64,000 nucleotides of DNA from Gammaproteobacteria bacterium (GTDB lineage: Bacteria > Pseudomonadota > Gammaproteobacteria > Ga0077554 > Ga007554), in contig JAMPIW010000007.1 of assembly GCA_040183005.1 (NCBI GenBank), positions 496,001 through 560,000 on the forward strand, given 5' to 3'. The notes under the pieces were generated by a model, which worked only from the letters and a program-made list of their open reading frames with translations, searched no databases and was not told the origin of the DNA. Position numbers and translations under genes: made by a program. Positions 53,052 to 61,159 of this stretch are shown here, piece after piece (within the stretch, counting starts at the first letter, position 1; every line of letters begins with the position of its first letter).

Positions 53052-53846
53052 ATGAACGAAACGGAGCAAGCGCAACAGCCCATCATTCAGGTGACAGACC
53101 TGTGCACCCGTTTCGGCGACGCTGTGGTGCATGAGAACCTGAGCATGCAGGTCAGGCGCGGGGAGATCTTTGCCCTGGCTGGCGGCAGCGGCTCTGGCAA
53201 GTCGACCTTGCTGCGAGAGATCATCATGCTGCAACGCCCTGTGTCGGGCTCGATACGGGTATTCGGCCAGGAGGTGGTTGGGCTTGACGATCAAGCGGCT
53301 TTGCCGCTGCGCCGACGCTGGGGTGTCATGTTCGAGCGCGGTGCATTGTTCAGCGCGCTGACGGTTGCGGAAAATGTAGGCATGCCGCTGCGCGAACACA
53401 TGCAGCTAAGCGACGAATTGACCGATGACCTGGCTGCCCTCAAGATCGCACTGGCCGGTTTACCGGCGAGCGCCGGTGTCAAGTATCCCAATGAGTTGAG
53501 CGGGGGTATGCGGAAACGCGCGGCGCTGGCGCGTGCCATTGCGCTCGATCCGGAGTTGCTGTTCCTTGACGAACCCACGGCGGGACTTGATCCTTCGAGC
53601 GCGAGCGGGTTCGATGAGTTGGTGCGGCACTTGAAAGAACTCCTGGGTTTGACCATTATGCTGGTGACCCACGATCTCGACCTGTTGTGGCGTGTTGCGG
53701 ACCGTGTCGCGATATTGGGTGACAGGCGTGTGCTCGCGGTAGGGACGATGGAAGAGCTATCAGAATCGGAGCATCCTATTGTTCGTGAGTATTTCTATGG
53801 GCCACGGGGGCGGACAGCGCGGAACCAGGCATGGAAACGAAAGTAA
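53052..53846 (+). CDS. MlaF-type ABC ATPase
   Basis: A 264-residue ATPase of the lipid transporter. Walker A GGSGSGKST, signature LSGGMRKRAALARAI, Walker B LLFLDEPTAGLDP, and the MlaF-like ERGALFSALTVAENVGMPLREH. The ribosome site comes from the palindromic arm. It overlaps the MCE protein gene by 16 nt. Confidence 0.94.
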   Translation: MNETEQAQQPIIQVTDLCTRFGDAVVHENLSMQVRRGEIFALAGGSGSGKSTLLREIIMLQRPVSGSIRVFGQEVVGLDDQAALPLRRRWGVMFERGALFSALTVAENVGMPLREHMQLSDELTDDLAALKIALAGLPASAGVKYPNELSGGMRKRAALARAIALDPELLFLDEPTAGLDPSSASGFDELVRHLKELLGLTIMLVTHDLDLLWRVADRVAILGDRRVLAVGTMEELSESEHPIVREYFYGPRGRTARNQAWKRK

Positions 53847-54757
53847 ACTACGCCATAGTCGGGCTATTTGTACTGGCGCTGATGGCTACATTGGCCGCTG
53901 GCGTGCTTTGGTTCGCCTCCGGCAAACAGTACGGTAAAACCTATGACCTTTACGTAACGTACATGACTGAATCCGTATCTGGACTGAGCCTCAATGCGCC
54001 AGTGAAATACCGGGGCGTTGAAGTTGGTCTGGTACGGAAAATATCCCTAGACGTGGCAAACCCAGAGCAAGTGCGTCTGGAGCTGGCCATCGAACGCGGC
54101 ACACCCATCAAGACCGATGTCAGGGCCATGTTGAGGCTCCAGGGATTAACCGGAATCGCCTATGTGGAGCTGGAGGGCGGAAGTCATGAAGCACAAATGC
54201 TCACATCGACAATAAATGGTGAGCCACCGGTGATCCAGAGCGGGAAATCCTTCCTGGCGCGCCTGGATACCGGGGTAAGCACGCTGCTGACCAATCTCAA
54301 CCGGACGTCGGAGAATCTCAACACACTCCTGGATGAGAAAAACCAGCGTATGCTGAGCCAGACGCTCACTGATCTTGCTGCTTTGTCCCACCAGATCGCC
54401 TCACAGCGAGAGACGCTCAACGCTATGCTGACCAATGCGGGGCGTACCGTAGAGAACAGCGCCCGTGCGAGTTCAGAGTTAACGGGCCTGATCGGGCGGA
54501 TGGGCCGGAGTGCCGATGCTATGGAAAAAATGGCAGTGGAGGTCGGCCGTGCGAGTGTTAGCACTCGCCAGACAGCAGAGAGTATGGGAAGTGACATGCA
54601 TCGATTTACAGGGGAAGCGTTGCCTGAGTTACAGACGCTGCTCATGGATATGCAGGGGCTAACCACCTCTGCCCGGCGGGTAATAGACGAATTGGAACGG
54701 AACCCGGAAATGCTGGTGAGGGGGAAAGAGCTTCCGCCGCCGGGGCCTGGAGAGTAA
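53831..54757 (+). CDS. MCE-domain (MlaD-type) lipid-binding protein
   Basis: A 308-residue protein with one N-terminal membrane helix (8-30) and an MCE domain (about 38-115; YVTYMTESVSGLSLNAPVKYRGVEVG, RAMLRLQGLTGIAYVELEGG). A long helical C-terminal half follows (NLNRTSENLNTLLDEKNQRM...), which in related proteins forms a tunnel or needle through the periplasm. It carries lipids between the permease and an outer-membrane acceptor. Confidence 0.92.
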   Translation: METKVNYAIVGLFVLALMATLAAGVLWFASGKQYGKTYDLYVTYMTESVSGLSLNAPVKYRGVEVGLVRKISLDVANPEQVRLELAIERGTPIKTDVRAMLRLQGLTGIAYVELEGGSHEAQMLTSTINGEPPVIQSGKSFLARLDTGVSTLLTNLNRTSENLNTLLDEKNQRMLSQTLTDLAALSHQIASQRETLNAMLTNAGRTVENSARASSELTGLIGRMGRSADAMEKMAVEVGRASVSTRQTAESMGSDMHRFTGEALPELQTLLMDMQGLTTSARRVIDELERNPEMLVRGKELPPPGPGE

Positions 54758-54774
54758 AAAGAAGAGAAACCATC

Positions 54775-55431
54775 ATGCCTAGATCGCATCACTCCTGGAT
54801 CACGGGACGCCTCCTTCTCACATCATGCCTGGTCTTGCTCGTGGCATGCACGTCGCTGCAACCGGTGAAGCCGCAGTCGATCACCACGTTTTCGCTTAAT
54901 CCCGAGCTGCCTCTTGCAAACGCCGCAAGGTCTGATGCTCTCACGATAGCGGTCAGCGCGCCACGCGCCATGCCTGGCTTCGACACCTCGCGCATGGCAT
55001 ACGTAAACAAGCCGCTGGAGTTATCCTATTTCTCAAGGAACCAATGGGTAGATGCCCCGGCACGTATGATCGCGCCTCATTTGGTCAGAGCGTTAGAGCG
55101 CAGCGGCCACTTCCTTGCAGTGGTGGAGTCGCCGAATTCCATAGTGACGGACTTAAAACTGGACAGTGAACTCATTCGCCTGCAGCAGGATTTCACCACG
55201 AACCCAAGCAAAGTACGCCTCACGCTACGCGCACAGGTTGTGGATGTTGCAGAGGGGAAGGTGCTCGGCACCCGTGAATTCGATGCAACTGAACCAGCTC
55301 CCAGTGATGATCCCTATGGCGGCGTAATTGCGGCCAACAAAGCTCTCGCACGAGTACTTGTCCCACTGGCCGAGTTTTGCGGTAATGTCTCGGCTGAAAA
55401 GCGCAAGGATACAAGTTCCGCTCAGCGCTAG
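54775..55431 (+). CDS. ABC-type transport auxiliary lipoprotein (PqiC-like)
   Basis: A 218-residue lipoprotein with lipobox LLVACT. The domain (FSLNPELPLANA ... LTIAVSAPRAMPGFDTSRMAYVNKPLELSYFSRNQWVDAPARMIAPHLVRALERSG) is that of PqiC/YmbA-like proteins, which sit at the outer membrane beside MCE tunnels. It is the last gene of the operon. Its TAG stop is the first part of a palindromic element's left arm. Confidence 0.9.
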   Translation: MPRSHHSWITGRLLLTSCLVLLVACTSLQPVKPQSITTFSLNPELPLANAARSDALTIAVSAPRAMPGFDTSRMAYVNKPLELSYFSRNQWVDAPARMIAPHLVRALERSGHFLAVVESPNSIVTDLKLDSELIRLQQDFTTNPSKVRLTLRAQVVDVAEGKVLGTREFDATEPAPSDDPYGGVIAANKALARVLVPLAEFCGNVSAEKRKDTSSAQR

Positions 55432-55595
55432 TGTCGTGAATCATAAATATCGAAACATAAAATGGCGTCTTTTTCCGCATGGCGGCGTTGCTCGTCGTTG
55501 CCATAGAGTCGGCTATTGTAGCCTCCTCGCGCCTTGCCTTGCGAAAAAATCCATTCATTTTATCTTGTTTCGATATTTATGATTCACGACACTAG
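55428..55595. repeat. palindromic element after the mla lipoprotein gene
   Basis: Perfect 30-bp inverted arms (55428-55457 and 55566-55595), bounded by CTAG on both sides, enclose a core with GCGTTGCTCGTCG, the small palindrome ATAGAGTCGGCTAT and CTCGCGCCTTGCC. The same core occurs, inverted, in both inner hairpins of the element at 19889-20153. It may end transcription of the operon. Confidence 0.85.
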
Positions 55596-55871
55596 TGGTC
55601 TCTGACTGAACACGCCAGCGTGCGCAAGCATAGCTTGTCAATGAGTGGAGCGTATTGCACCGTTTTTAATTCGACTTTTCGCGTGATGGCAGCAAATTGA
55701 CAAAGCCTCTGATTAAAGTCGTTCTATTAGCCGCCGATAATCAACAGTGTGCGCCTTTTCAGAGGCGCGGCACTGGTGAGGGCCAACGGTGCTAGCCCGC
55801 CTGCCGCATCATTGCAAGATGCGAATCGGGACAAGACGGTGAATGACACAGGAATGGGCACGGATAGGGAT
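55596..55871. other. 276-bp gap before the binding-protein gene
   Basis: It has a perfect TTGACA at about 55697, but no well-placed -10. The frame of the binding-protein gene is open back to GTG 55749, with no clear ribosome site. Nothing else is recognised. Confidence 0.4.
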
Positions 55872-56843
55872 ATGCACAGCATCGGAGCGGACAGGCCAGC
55901 AATCGGGTGTAGTGGCGCACGGTACCGTATTTTCCGCCTATTCTGGCTCGCCGTGGGATGCGGATTGGCCGGTTCAGGAGTGGCCGCCGAGGTTGCGATT
56001 ATCAAGGCCGCTGATATTTTGCCCTACCAAGAGGCAGTGGCGGGATTCAAAGAGAAGTTCAGCGGTCAGGTCACCGAGTACGTGCTGGCCCCGGGCGACG
56101 GTGTTGAGAACGCATTACAGGAAGGTTTGCGTAAGAACAGGATAGATATCATGTTGTCATTGGGTACTGATGCCCTCGCGCTAGCCAAACGCCATGTCAA
56201 TACTGTCCCTGTGGTGTACGGTTTTGTCCTTGATCCCGGTGCGGCACTGGCGGGCATGGCCGCGCCGGAACGCGCACGCATCGCGGGACTGTCGATGAAT
56301 GTTCCCGCGCATGCCCAGTTCACTGCCCTGCTCAAGATTCGGCCGGGGACCAAGAAGGTCGGCGTGGTTTATGACCCGGGTCGCTCGCAGGCGCTGGTAG
56401 ACGAGGCGCGCGGTGCCGCCCGTGCCTTGGGCATGACGCTGGTGGATCGTCCCATCAAGTCCGCCGCAGAGGCCATCGACGCCTATACCGCGCTACGCGG
56501 CGAGGCGGATGTCATGTGGATGGTGCCTGATGCCACGGCGATTTCACCGGAGTCGTTAAAGTTTCTCATGCTGTTCTCGCTGCGTAATAATTTTCCCGTT
56601 ATCGGCATCGCCGACAAGTACGTCAAGATGGGCGCGTTATTTGCCTTGTCGTTCGATGCGAAAGACATCGGGCGCCAAGCCGCCGAACTCGCGATCCGCT
56701 TGCTGGACGGTATCCCGGCCGCGCCATTGGCCTCTGTGGCGCCGCGTAAGCTTGCCATGTCGATCAATCTAAAGAGTGCCACCAGTCTGGGGATCAGCGT
56801 GCCGCAAGACGTGATCGACACCGCCACTGTAGTCTACCGCTAG
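55872..56843 (+). CDS. ABC-type substrate-binding protein (ABC_sub_bind family)
   Basis: A protein of about 323 residues with the periplasmic ABC_sub_bind (PF04392) fold. A hydrophobic export signal (IFRLFWLAVGCGLAGSGVAA) precedes VAIIKAADILPYQEAVAGFKEKF, then IDIMLSLGTDALALAKRHV, IRPGTKKVGVVYDPGRSQALV and FSLRNNFPVIGIADKYVKMGALFALSFDAKDIGRQAAELA. Relatives bind tryptophan or other small ligands with a permease. Here there is no transporter gene; the next gene, overlapping by 1 nt, is a histidine kinase, so it probably acts as a sensing component. The start is uncertain (ATG 55872, ATG 55854, GTG 55839, GTG 55749). Confidence 0.8.
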   Translation: MHSIGADRPAIGCSGARYRIFRLFWLAVGCGLAGSGVAAEVAIIKAADILPYQEAVAGFKEKFSGQVTEYVLAPGDGVENALQEGLRKNRIDIMLSLGTDALALAKRHVNTVPVVYGFVLDPGAALAGMAAPERARIAGLSMNVPAHAQFTALLKIRPGTKKVGVVYDPGRSQALVDEARGAARALGMTLVDRPIKSAAEAIDAYTALRGEADVMWMVPDATAISPESLKFLMLFSLRNNFPVIGIADKYVKMGALFALSFDAKDIGRQAAELAIRLLDGIPAAPLASVAPRKLAMSINLKSATSLGISVPQDVIDTATVVYR

Positions 56844-58486
56844 TGTCGACACTGACTGCCATGCCTATGCCACTGGTCACGCTGGGGGCCAGACTCCGCC
56901 AAAGCTTGCTGCAGGGCATCCGTGCCCGCGTGTTTTGGGCTGTGGCAGTGTTGATGGTACTGCTGGCTGGCGCACTTACAGCGGCTTCGGTGTACCAGCG
57001 TGCGACCTCTCTGCAACAGCAGATCACGGATCGCGGCCTGTCCGTGACGCGCGGTCTCGCCCGAGCCAGCGAGCTGGGCGTATTGACGGGTAACGATGGC
57101 TTTCTTGCCCCGGTGATGGAGGGCGCCTTGGCCGAACCCGACATGGTAGCAGTGGCGGCGCTGGATGCACACGCTGCGGTGATCCGCCAGGTCACCGCGC
57201 CGGGCGCCTCCGGTCAGTTGCTGTTACCTTTGCCGGATGCCGTTCGACAACAAATGGCGCGCGAACTCGCGCCGGTGTGGCGTGAGATAACTCTAAAGGG
57301 GGTTCCGGTCTATCAGTTCTGGGCCCCGGTTGTGACCGTCAAGGCACTCGAAAATGAGGCGTTGTTGCTGGACGACACGGCCGTCGCGCCCAGTACCGCC
57401 AGTCGCACCCTCATCGGCTATGTCACTCTTACCCTGTCGCTTAAGGGAATACACGCTAAAACACAGGAAGCCCTGGTGGCGGCGCTGGTGATCTTGGCGC
57501 TGTTTCTACCGCTCAGCCTCATCATCGCCTATCTGTTGGCGAACGGCGTGACGCGACCCTTGGCGCAGTTAGTCCAACTTACGCAGGCGGTCGGGCAAGG
57601 CGATCTGACGCAGCGCATAGACGTCGATGGTAATGACGAGGTAGCGCAACTCGCCACGTCTTTCAATGGCATGATTGCGCAAATCCGCGAGCGCGACCAG
57701 GCGCTGCGTGCAGCGCACGATGGGCTGGAACGCCGCGTCGCCGAACGTACTGCGGAGCTGGCACGCAACAATGCCGTGCTGGAGCGACGCAATCGCGATT
57801 TGGATCAGTTCGCCTACGTGGCAGCGCATGATTTGAAAACCCCGCTGCGCGGCATCTCCAACCTCGCCAGCTGGATCGCGGAAGACATCGGCGTCCTGCT
57901 GTCCGCCGACGGACGGACGCAGATGCAGTTGTTACAGGCGCGGGTGCTGCGCGCCGAAAACCTTATCGACGCCCTGCGCGAATACACCCGTGCCGGACGT
58001 TCGAGCGCCGCGCCACAAATCGTTGATAGCCGTGCCCTGGTCGAAAAGGTCATCGGGACCTTGGCGGTTCCTCCTGGATTCACGATTGCGGTGGCCACGG
58101 ATATGCCACGAGTGGAGACAGTACCGGAACCGTTGGCGCGAGTATTTGCTCAACTCATCGGTAACGCCATCCGCTTTCATCACCGCAGCGAAGGCCGGAT
58201 CGAGGTAGGCAGCGAAGACGGTGGCGATCAGTGGATATTCACAGTGACCGACGATGGCCCCGGTATTGCGCCGCAATTTCACGGCAAGGTATTCGAGATC
58301 TTCCAGACACTCCACGCCAAGGACACGATGGAGACCACTGGCGTGGGTCTGCCCGTGGTCAAGAAGATCGTCGAGGAGCATGGGGGGCGCATCAGCGTGG
58401 CGTCGGACGAGGGTCGCGGCGCGACCTTTCGCTTCACTTGGCCGAAGGACGGTGGGAAATACGATGAACCGGCGTCGGCCGCATAA
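56843..58486 (+). CDS. membrane sensor histidine kinase (HAMP, phytochrome-type kinase)
   Basis: A 547-residue kinase. There are two membrane helices (about 30-50 and 213-233) around a periplasmic region of about 160 residues, then HAMP (NGVTRPLAQLVQLTQAVGQGDLTQRID), a coiled coil, H-box FAYVAAHDLKTPLRGISN (His about 327), N-box LIGNAIRFHH, G1 DDGPGIAP and G2 GVGLPVVKKIVEEHGG. The kinase core is closest to phytochrome-style kinases. GTG 56843 overlaps the upstream TAG by 1 nt; ATG 56861 is the alternative. It has no adjacent response regulator, but its core closely resembles that of the kinase at 61160. Confidence 0.9.
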   Translation: MSTLTAMPMPLVTLGARLRQSLLQGIRARVFWAVAVLMVLLAGALTAASVYQRATSLQQQITDRGLSVTRGLARASELGVLTGNDGFLAPVMEGALAEPDMVAVAALDAHAAVIRQVTAPGASGQLLLPLPDAVRQQMARELAPVWREITLKGVPVYQFWAPVVTVKALENEALLLDDTAVAPSTASRTLIGYVTLTLSLKGIHAKTQEALVAALVILALFLPLSLIIAYLLANGVTRPLAQLVQLTQAVGQGDLTQRIDVDGNDEVAQLATSFNGMIAQIRERDQALRAAHDGLERRVAERTAELARNNAVLERRNRDLDQFAYVAAHDLKTPLRGISNLASWIAEDIGVLLSADGRTQMQLLQARVLRAENLIDALREYTRAGRSSAAPQIVDSRALVEKVIGTLAVPPGFTIAVATDMPRVETVPEPLARVFAQLIGNAIRFHHRSEGRIEVGSEDGGDQWIFTVTDDGPGIAPQFHGKVFEIFQTLHAKDTMETTGVGLPVVKKIVEEHGGRISVASDEGRGATFRFTWPKDGGKYDEPASAA

Positions 58487-58815
58487 CCTGCCACCCGTCA
58501 GCACACGCTAAGGAGCCAGGTAAGCATAATCCTGGAAACGGCAGTTGACCGCTTATTTTTTTAATTGACAGTATAATTTATATAGACTTTTTCATGGTCA
58601 GCGGGCTCATCTGTCTCAGTGGTACTCATGATTCGCAGTCCTGTGATACCACGGGTCGCGATCCGCGATGATGGGCCACTCTCCTCCCAAGAACTCATGT
58701 CAACGCAACAGCGATACCTGGCACAGCCCCCCAGCACAAAAAAACCGCGGGCCGGTCGTCATGGAAACGGCCGGCCCGCAGCGCGCGGGGTGCTGCGGCT
58801 CGATAACGGTTGCGC
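58487..58815. other. 329-bp convergent gap kinase / TonB receptor
   Basis: AT-rich near 58550-58590, followed by the terminator of the TonB receptor gene at 58738-58779. No gene seen. Confidence 0.5.
58738..58779 (-). terminator. rho-independent terminator of the TonB receptor gene
   Basis: On the minus strand, a GCGGGCCGG stem (58779-58771 with 58755-58747) around a 15-nt loop is followed after two bases by seven Ts. It lies 37 nt past the receptor stop codon. Confidence 0.85.
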
Positions 58816-60858
58816 CTACAGCTTGTAACCGAGCTCCAACATAAAGGTGCGCCTATCACGTGGATAGTCACTGATGACACCACCCATCGCGGCCGCATCG
58901 ACGTATTTCTTGTCGAACAGGTTATGCACCACGGCGCGCACATCGAGCCCCTTTGTGAGCTTCTTGACGTTGACGGCCACATCCATCACACCATAACCCG
59001 TCACCGCCTGGCGGGCATCACTCAAGGCGCGCGGTGTACCACTGGTGGCGCGCAGGTTGGCGTTGACGCTCACATTCGGTATGACAACGATATTAGCGCC
59101 CACATTGGCCATGCGCTTGGCTACATCCGCCAGTGAGGCATGGCTGTCGCTGTCCTTGGTGTCTAGGTAGGTGGCATTGGCGTAGATCTCGCTACCCTGG
59201 GTAAAGCGGTGTTGCATCTCCAGCTCCAAACCCTGGATGTTGGCACCGCCTCTGTTGACGATTTGATATCCGAGACCCGACGAGATAATCCCTATCTTCT
59301 CCTGGTAACTGTTATTGAAATAGGTCAGCCGTCCCTTGGTGTGGTCTTGATAGGTGTGCCCAAGGCTCAACTCCAGAGTCTTCATCTTCTCTGGCTTGAG
59401 ATCTGGATTGCCCACATAGGCCGGGTTGTTGGTCAGATAGAGCTCATCGAAGGCCGGGGCCCTGAACGCGGTGGCATACAGCAGCTTGGTATCCCAATCC
59501 TTGGCAAACTGCCACACCGCCGCTGCTCGCGGGTTGGTGGTGCCACCGAAATCGGAATAATTGTCGTGGCGCACACCCAGTGTCACGCCCAAGGTCTCGG
59601 AGGCTTGCCACACGTTTTGGGCATAACCGGCCCAGACGCGGCGCTTGGCCTTGGACTCATCGAGCCAGTTTCCGCCGTTACTGACGTCCTGGAGAGACCC
59701 GAGGGGAAACAGGAAGGTGGGCGAGGTCATGTTGGCGTCGAAGTTGGCGTGATGCGATACGTTACCGGCCTTGCGATTTTCCATCACCATACCGCTGGTC
59801 AGTAGGTTGGTGGGTGTCCACTGATAGTCCATGGCCACCTCGGCCCCATGCCCCCCGAACATGCCCTCGGGTACGCCGATCATGCCGCCTGGGGCCGGAT
59901 AGACACTAGCGGGTAATATCTGGGCATAGTTGTAAAAACGTGACACCTTATCCATGTAGACTTTGGCCGATAGATGCATGGTCTTGTTGAGCTGGCGCTG
60001 GTAGCCGAGCTCGGTGAAGTACTGTGCATAGTCACCGCGACTGTCCGGACCCAGTGCGCTCGCTACCCCGATGTAGGGGCCACGCTTGCGGTTGATATAG
60101 CGCGTATTGAAGGTGAAGTCCTGATAAGAGGCCTTGAAGCCGGCATCGAGGCGCCATTGATCGAATTTGGTGTCTCCCGAGCCACCGAACTTGTCGCTGG
60201 CCACGAACAGCTTCGGGCCATCGGTGTGGAACAGATCAATGTTGCTCGCGATGGCGAGGTCGCCGAAACGCTTGCCTGCCTGGAGGTTGGCGTGGGTCGT
60301 GGTGTGACTGCCGAATCCCGCTGTAACTCTGACCCCATCGATGTCGCCGGCATCCTTGGTCACGACGTTGATCACGCCCGCCATGGCATTGGCGCCATAG
60401 AGCGCAGACCCGGGGCCGCGGATTATCTCGATGCGCTTGACGTTGACCAGGCTCAGGCTGTCGAAAATCCAGCTGGCCCCGCCACTGTAGTCGTCGTTCA
60501 CTGCATGCCCGTCCACCAGTATTTTGACATGGTTGCTGTCAAGTTTTTTTACACCGCGCACAGCGACCTCGTAGCGGCCAAAAGTGTTGATGGTGATGGC
60601 AAAACCGGGGATGCGTTGCAACACATCTTGAAGATTGCGTGCCCCCATGTTCTCGATATCTTGACCGCTCACCACCGATACGATGGCCGGTGCTTTGTCG
60701 ATCTTCTGCAGGTGCCTGGTGGCGATGCCGACCAGCTGTTCGTCGTCGAAGAACAGCGACATCTCCTCACTGCTACGAGTCGACGCTGTGGCTGGTTCGG
60801 CGGCATGGCCTACCGGGCCGGCGGTCAATAGCATTAACCCCACGATACCTTTTTTCAT
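58816..60858 (-). CDS. TonB-dependent outer-membrane receptor
   Basis: A 680-residue receptor. The signal peptide (KKGIVGLMLLTAGPVGHAA) is followed by a plug domain (IVSVVSGQDIENMGARNLQDVLQRIPGF, KILVDGHAVNDDYSGG, IEIIRGPGSALYGANAMAGVINVVTK) and a 22-strand barrel ending in VHNLFDKKYVDAA and LELGYKL. It imports a ligand that is not evident from sequence; the plug is closest to BtuB/siderophore types. ATG 60858 has AAGGAG 8 nt upstream, although the frame is open 53 codons further. It lies between two kinase genes on the opposite strand, so it is probably regulated by, or feeds, that sensing locus. Confidence 0.93.
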   Translation of the reverse strand: MKKGIVGLMLLTAGPVGHAAEPATASTRSSEEMSLFFDDEQLVGIATRHLQKIDKAPAIVSVVSGQDIENMGARNLQDVLQRIPGFAITINTFGRYEVAVRGVKKLDSNHVKILVDGHAVNDDYSGGASWIFDSLSLVNVKRIEIIRGPGSALYGANAMAGVINVVTKDAGDIDGVRVTAGFGSHTTTHANLQAGKRFGDLAIASNIDLFHTDGPKLFVASDKFGGSGDTKFDQWRLDAGFKASYQDFTFNTRYINRKRGPYIGVASALGPDSRGDYAQYFTELGYQRQLNKTMHLSAKVYMDKVSRFYNYAQILPASVYPAPGGMIGVPEGMFGGHGAEVAMDYQWTPTNLLTSGMVMENRKAGNVSHHANFDANMTSPTFLFPLGSLQDVSNGGNWLDESKAKRRVWAGYAQNVWQASETLGVTLGVRHDNYSDFGGTTNPRAAAVWQFAKDWDTKLLYATAFRAPAFDELYLTNNPAYVGNPDLKPEKMKTLELSLGHTYQDHTKGRLTYFNNSYQEKIGIISSGLGYQIVNRGGANIQGLELEMQHRFTQGSEIYANATYLDTKDSDSHASLADVAKRMANVGANIVVIPNVSVNANLRATSGTPRALSDARQAVTGYGVMDVAVNVKKLTKGLDVRAVVHNLFDKKYVDAAAMGGVISDYPRDRRTFMLELGYKL

Positions 60859-61159
60859 CGTCCGTGCTCCTTGAATGTTGTGCAAACATTTGCGTTCCGC
60901 GCCCCAGCCCATGCAATAAATCGAGGGGGCAACGCCTCGGTAACGGATGCCGATGAGAAAACTTGAGGCGATGCGGATCTCCAAGTTGCTCGGCCTCCTG
61001 AAAACAAGGTGCATCATGAAGAAATGAAAGGAGCTTCTGGTGTGAAATAAAGGAATTAATCCGTGTTCCCTTAAATAATTTTATCACCGAGCCGCTAAAC
61101 AAAAGCAGCGGCCCTGCCTGACAAGCCAAGGTCATCACCAAACACAGGATGTACTGGAC
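60859..61159. other. 301-bp divergent control region TonB receptor / kinase
   Basis: It should hold both promoters. I see no Fur box, cobalamin riboswitch or other known element. The ribosome site for the second kinase is weak. Confidence 0.4.

Noticed and set aside
59974-60831. A 285-codon plus-strand frame opposite the TonB receptor
   Set aside because: The minus strand carries plug and barrel motifs, a signal peptide and a matching terminator.
60859-61159. Fur box or cobalamin riboswitch controlling the TonB receptor
   Set aside because: No 19-bp Fur-like palindrome and no B12-box-like sequence could be found on either strand.
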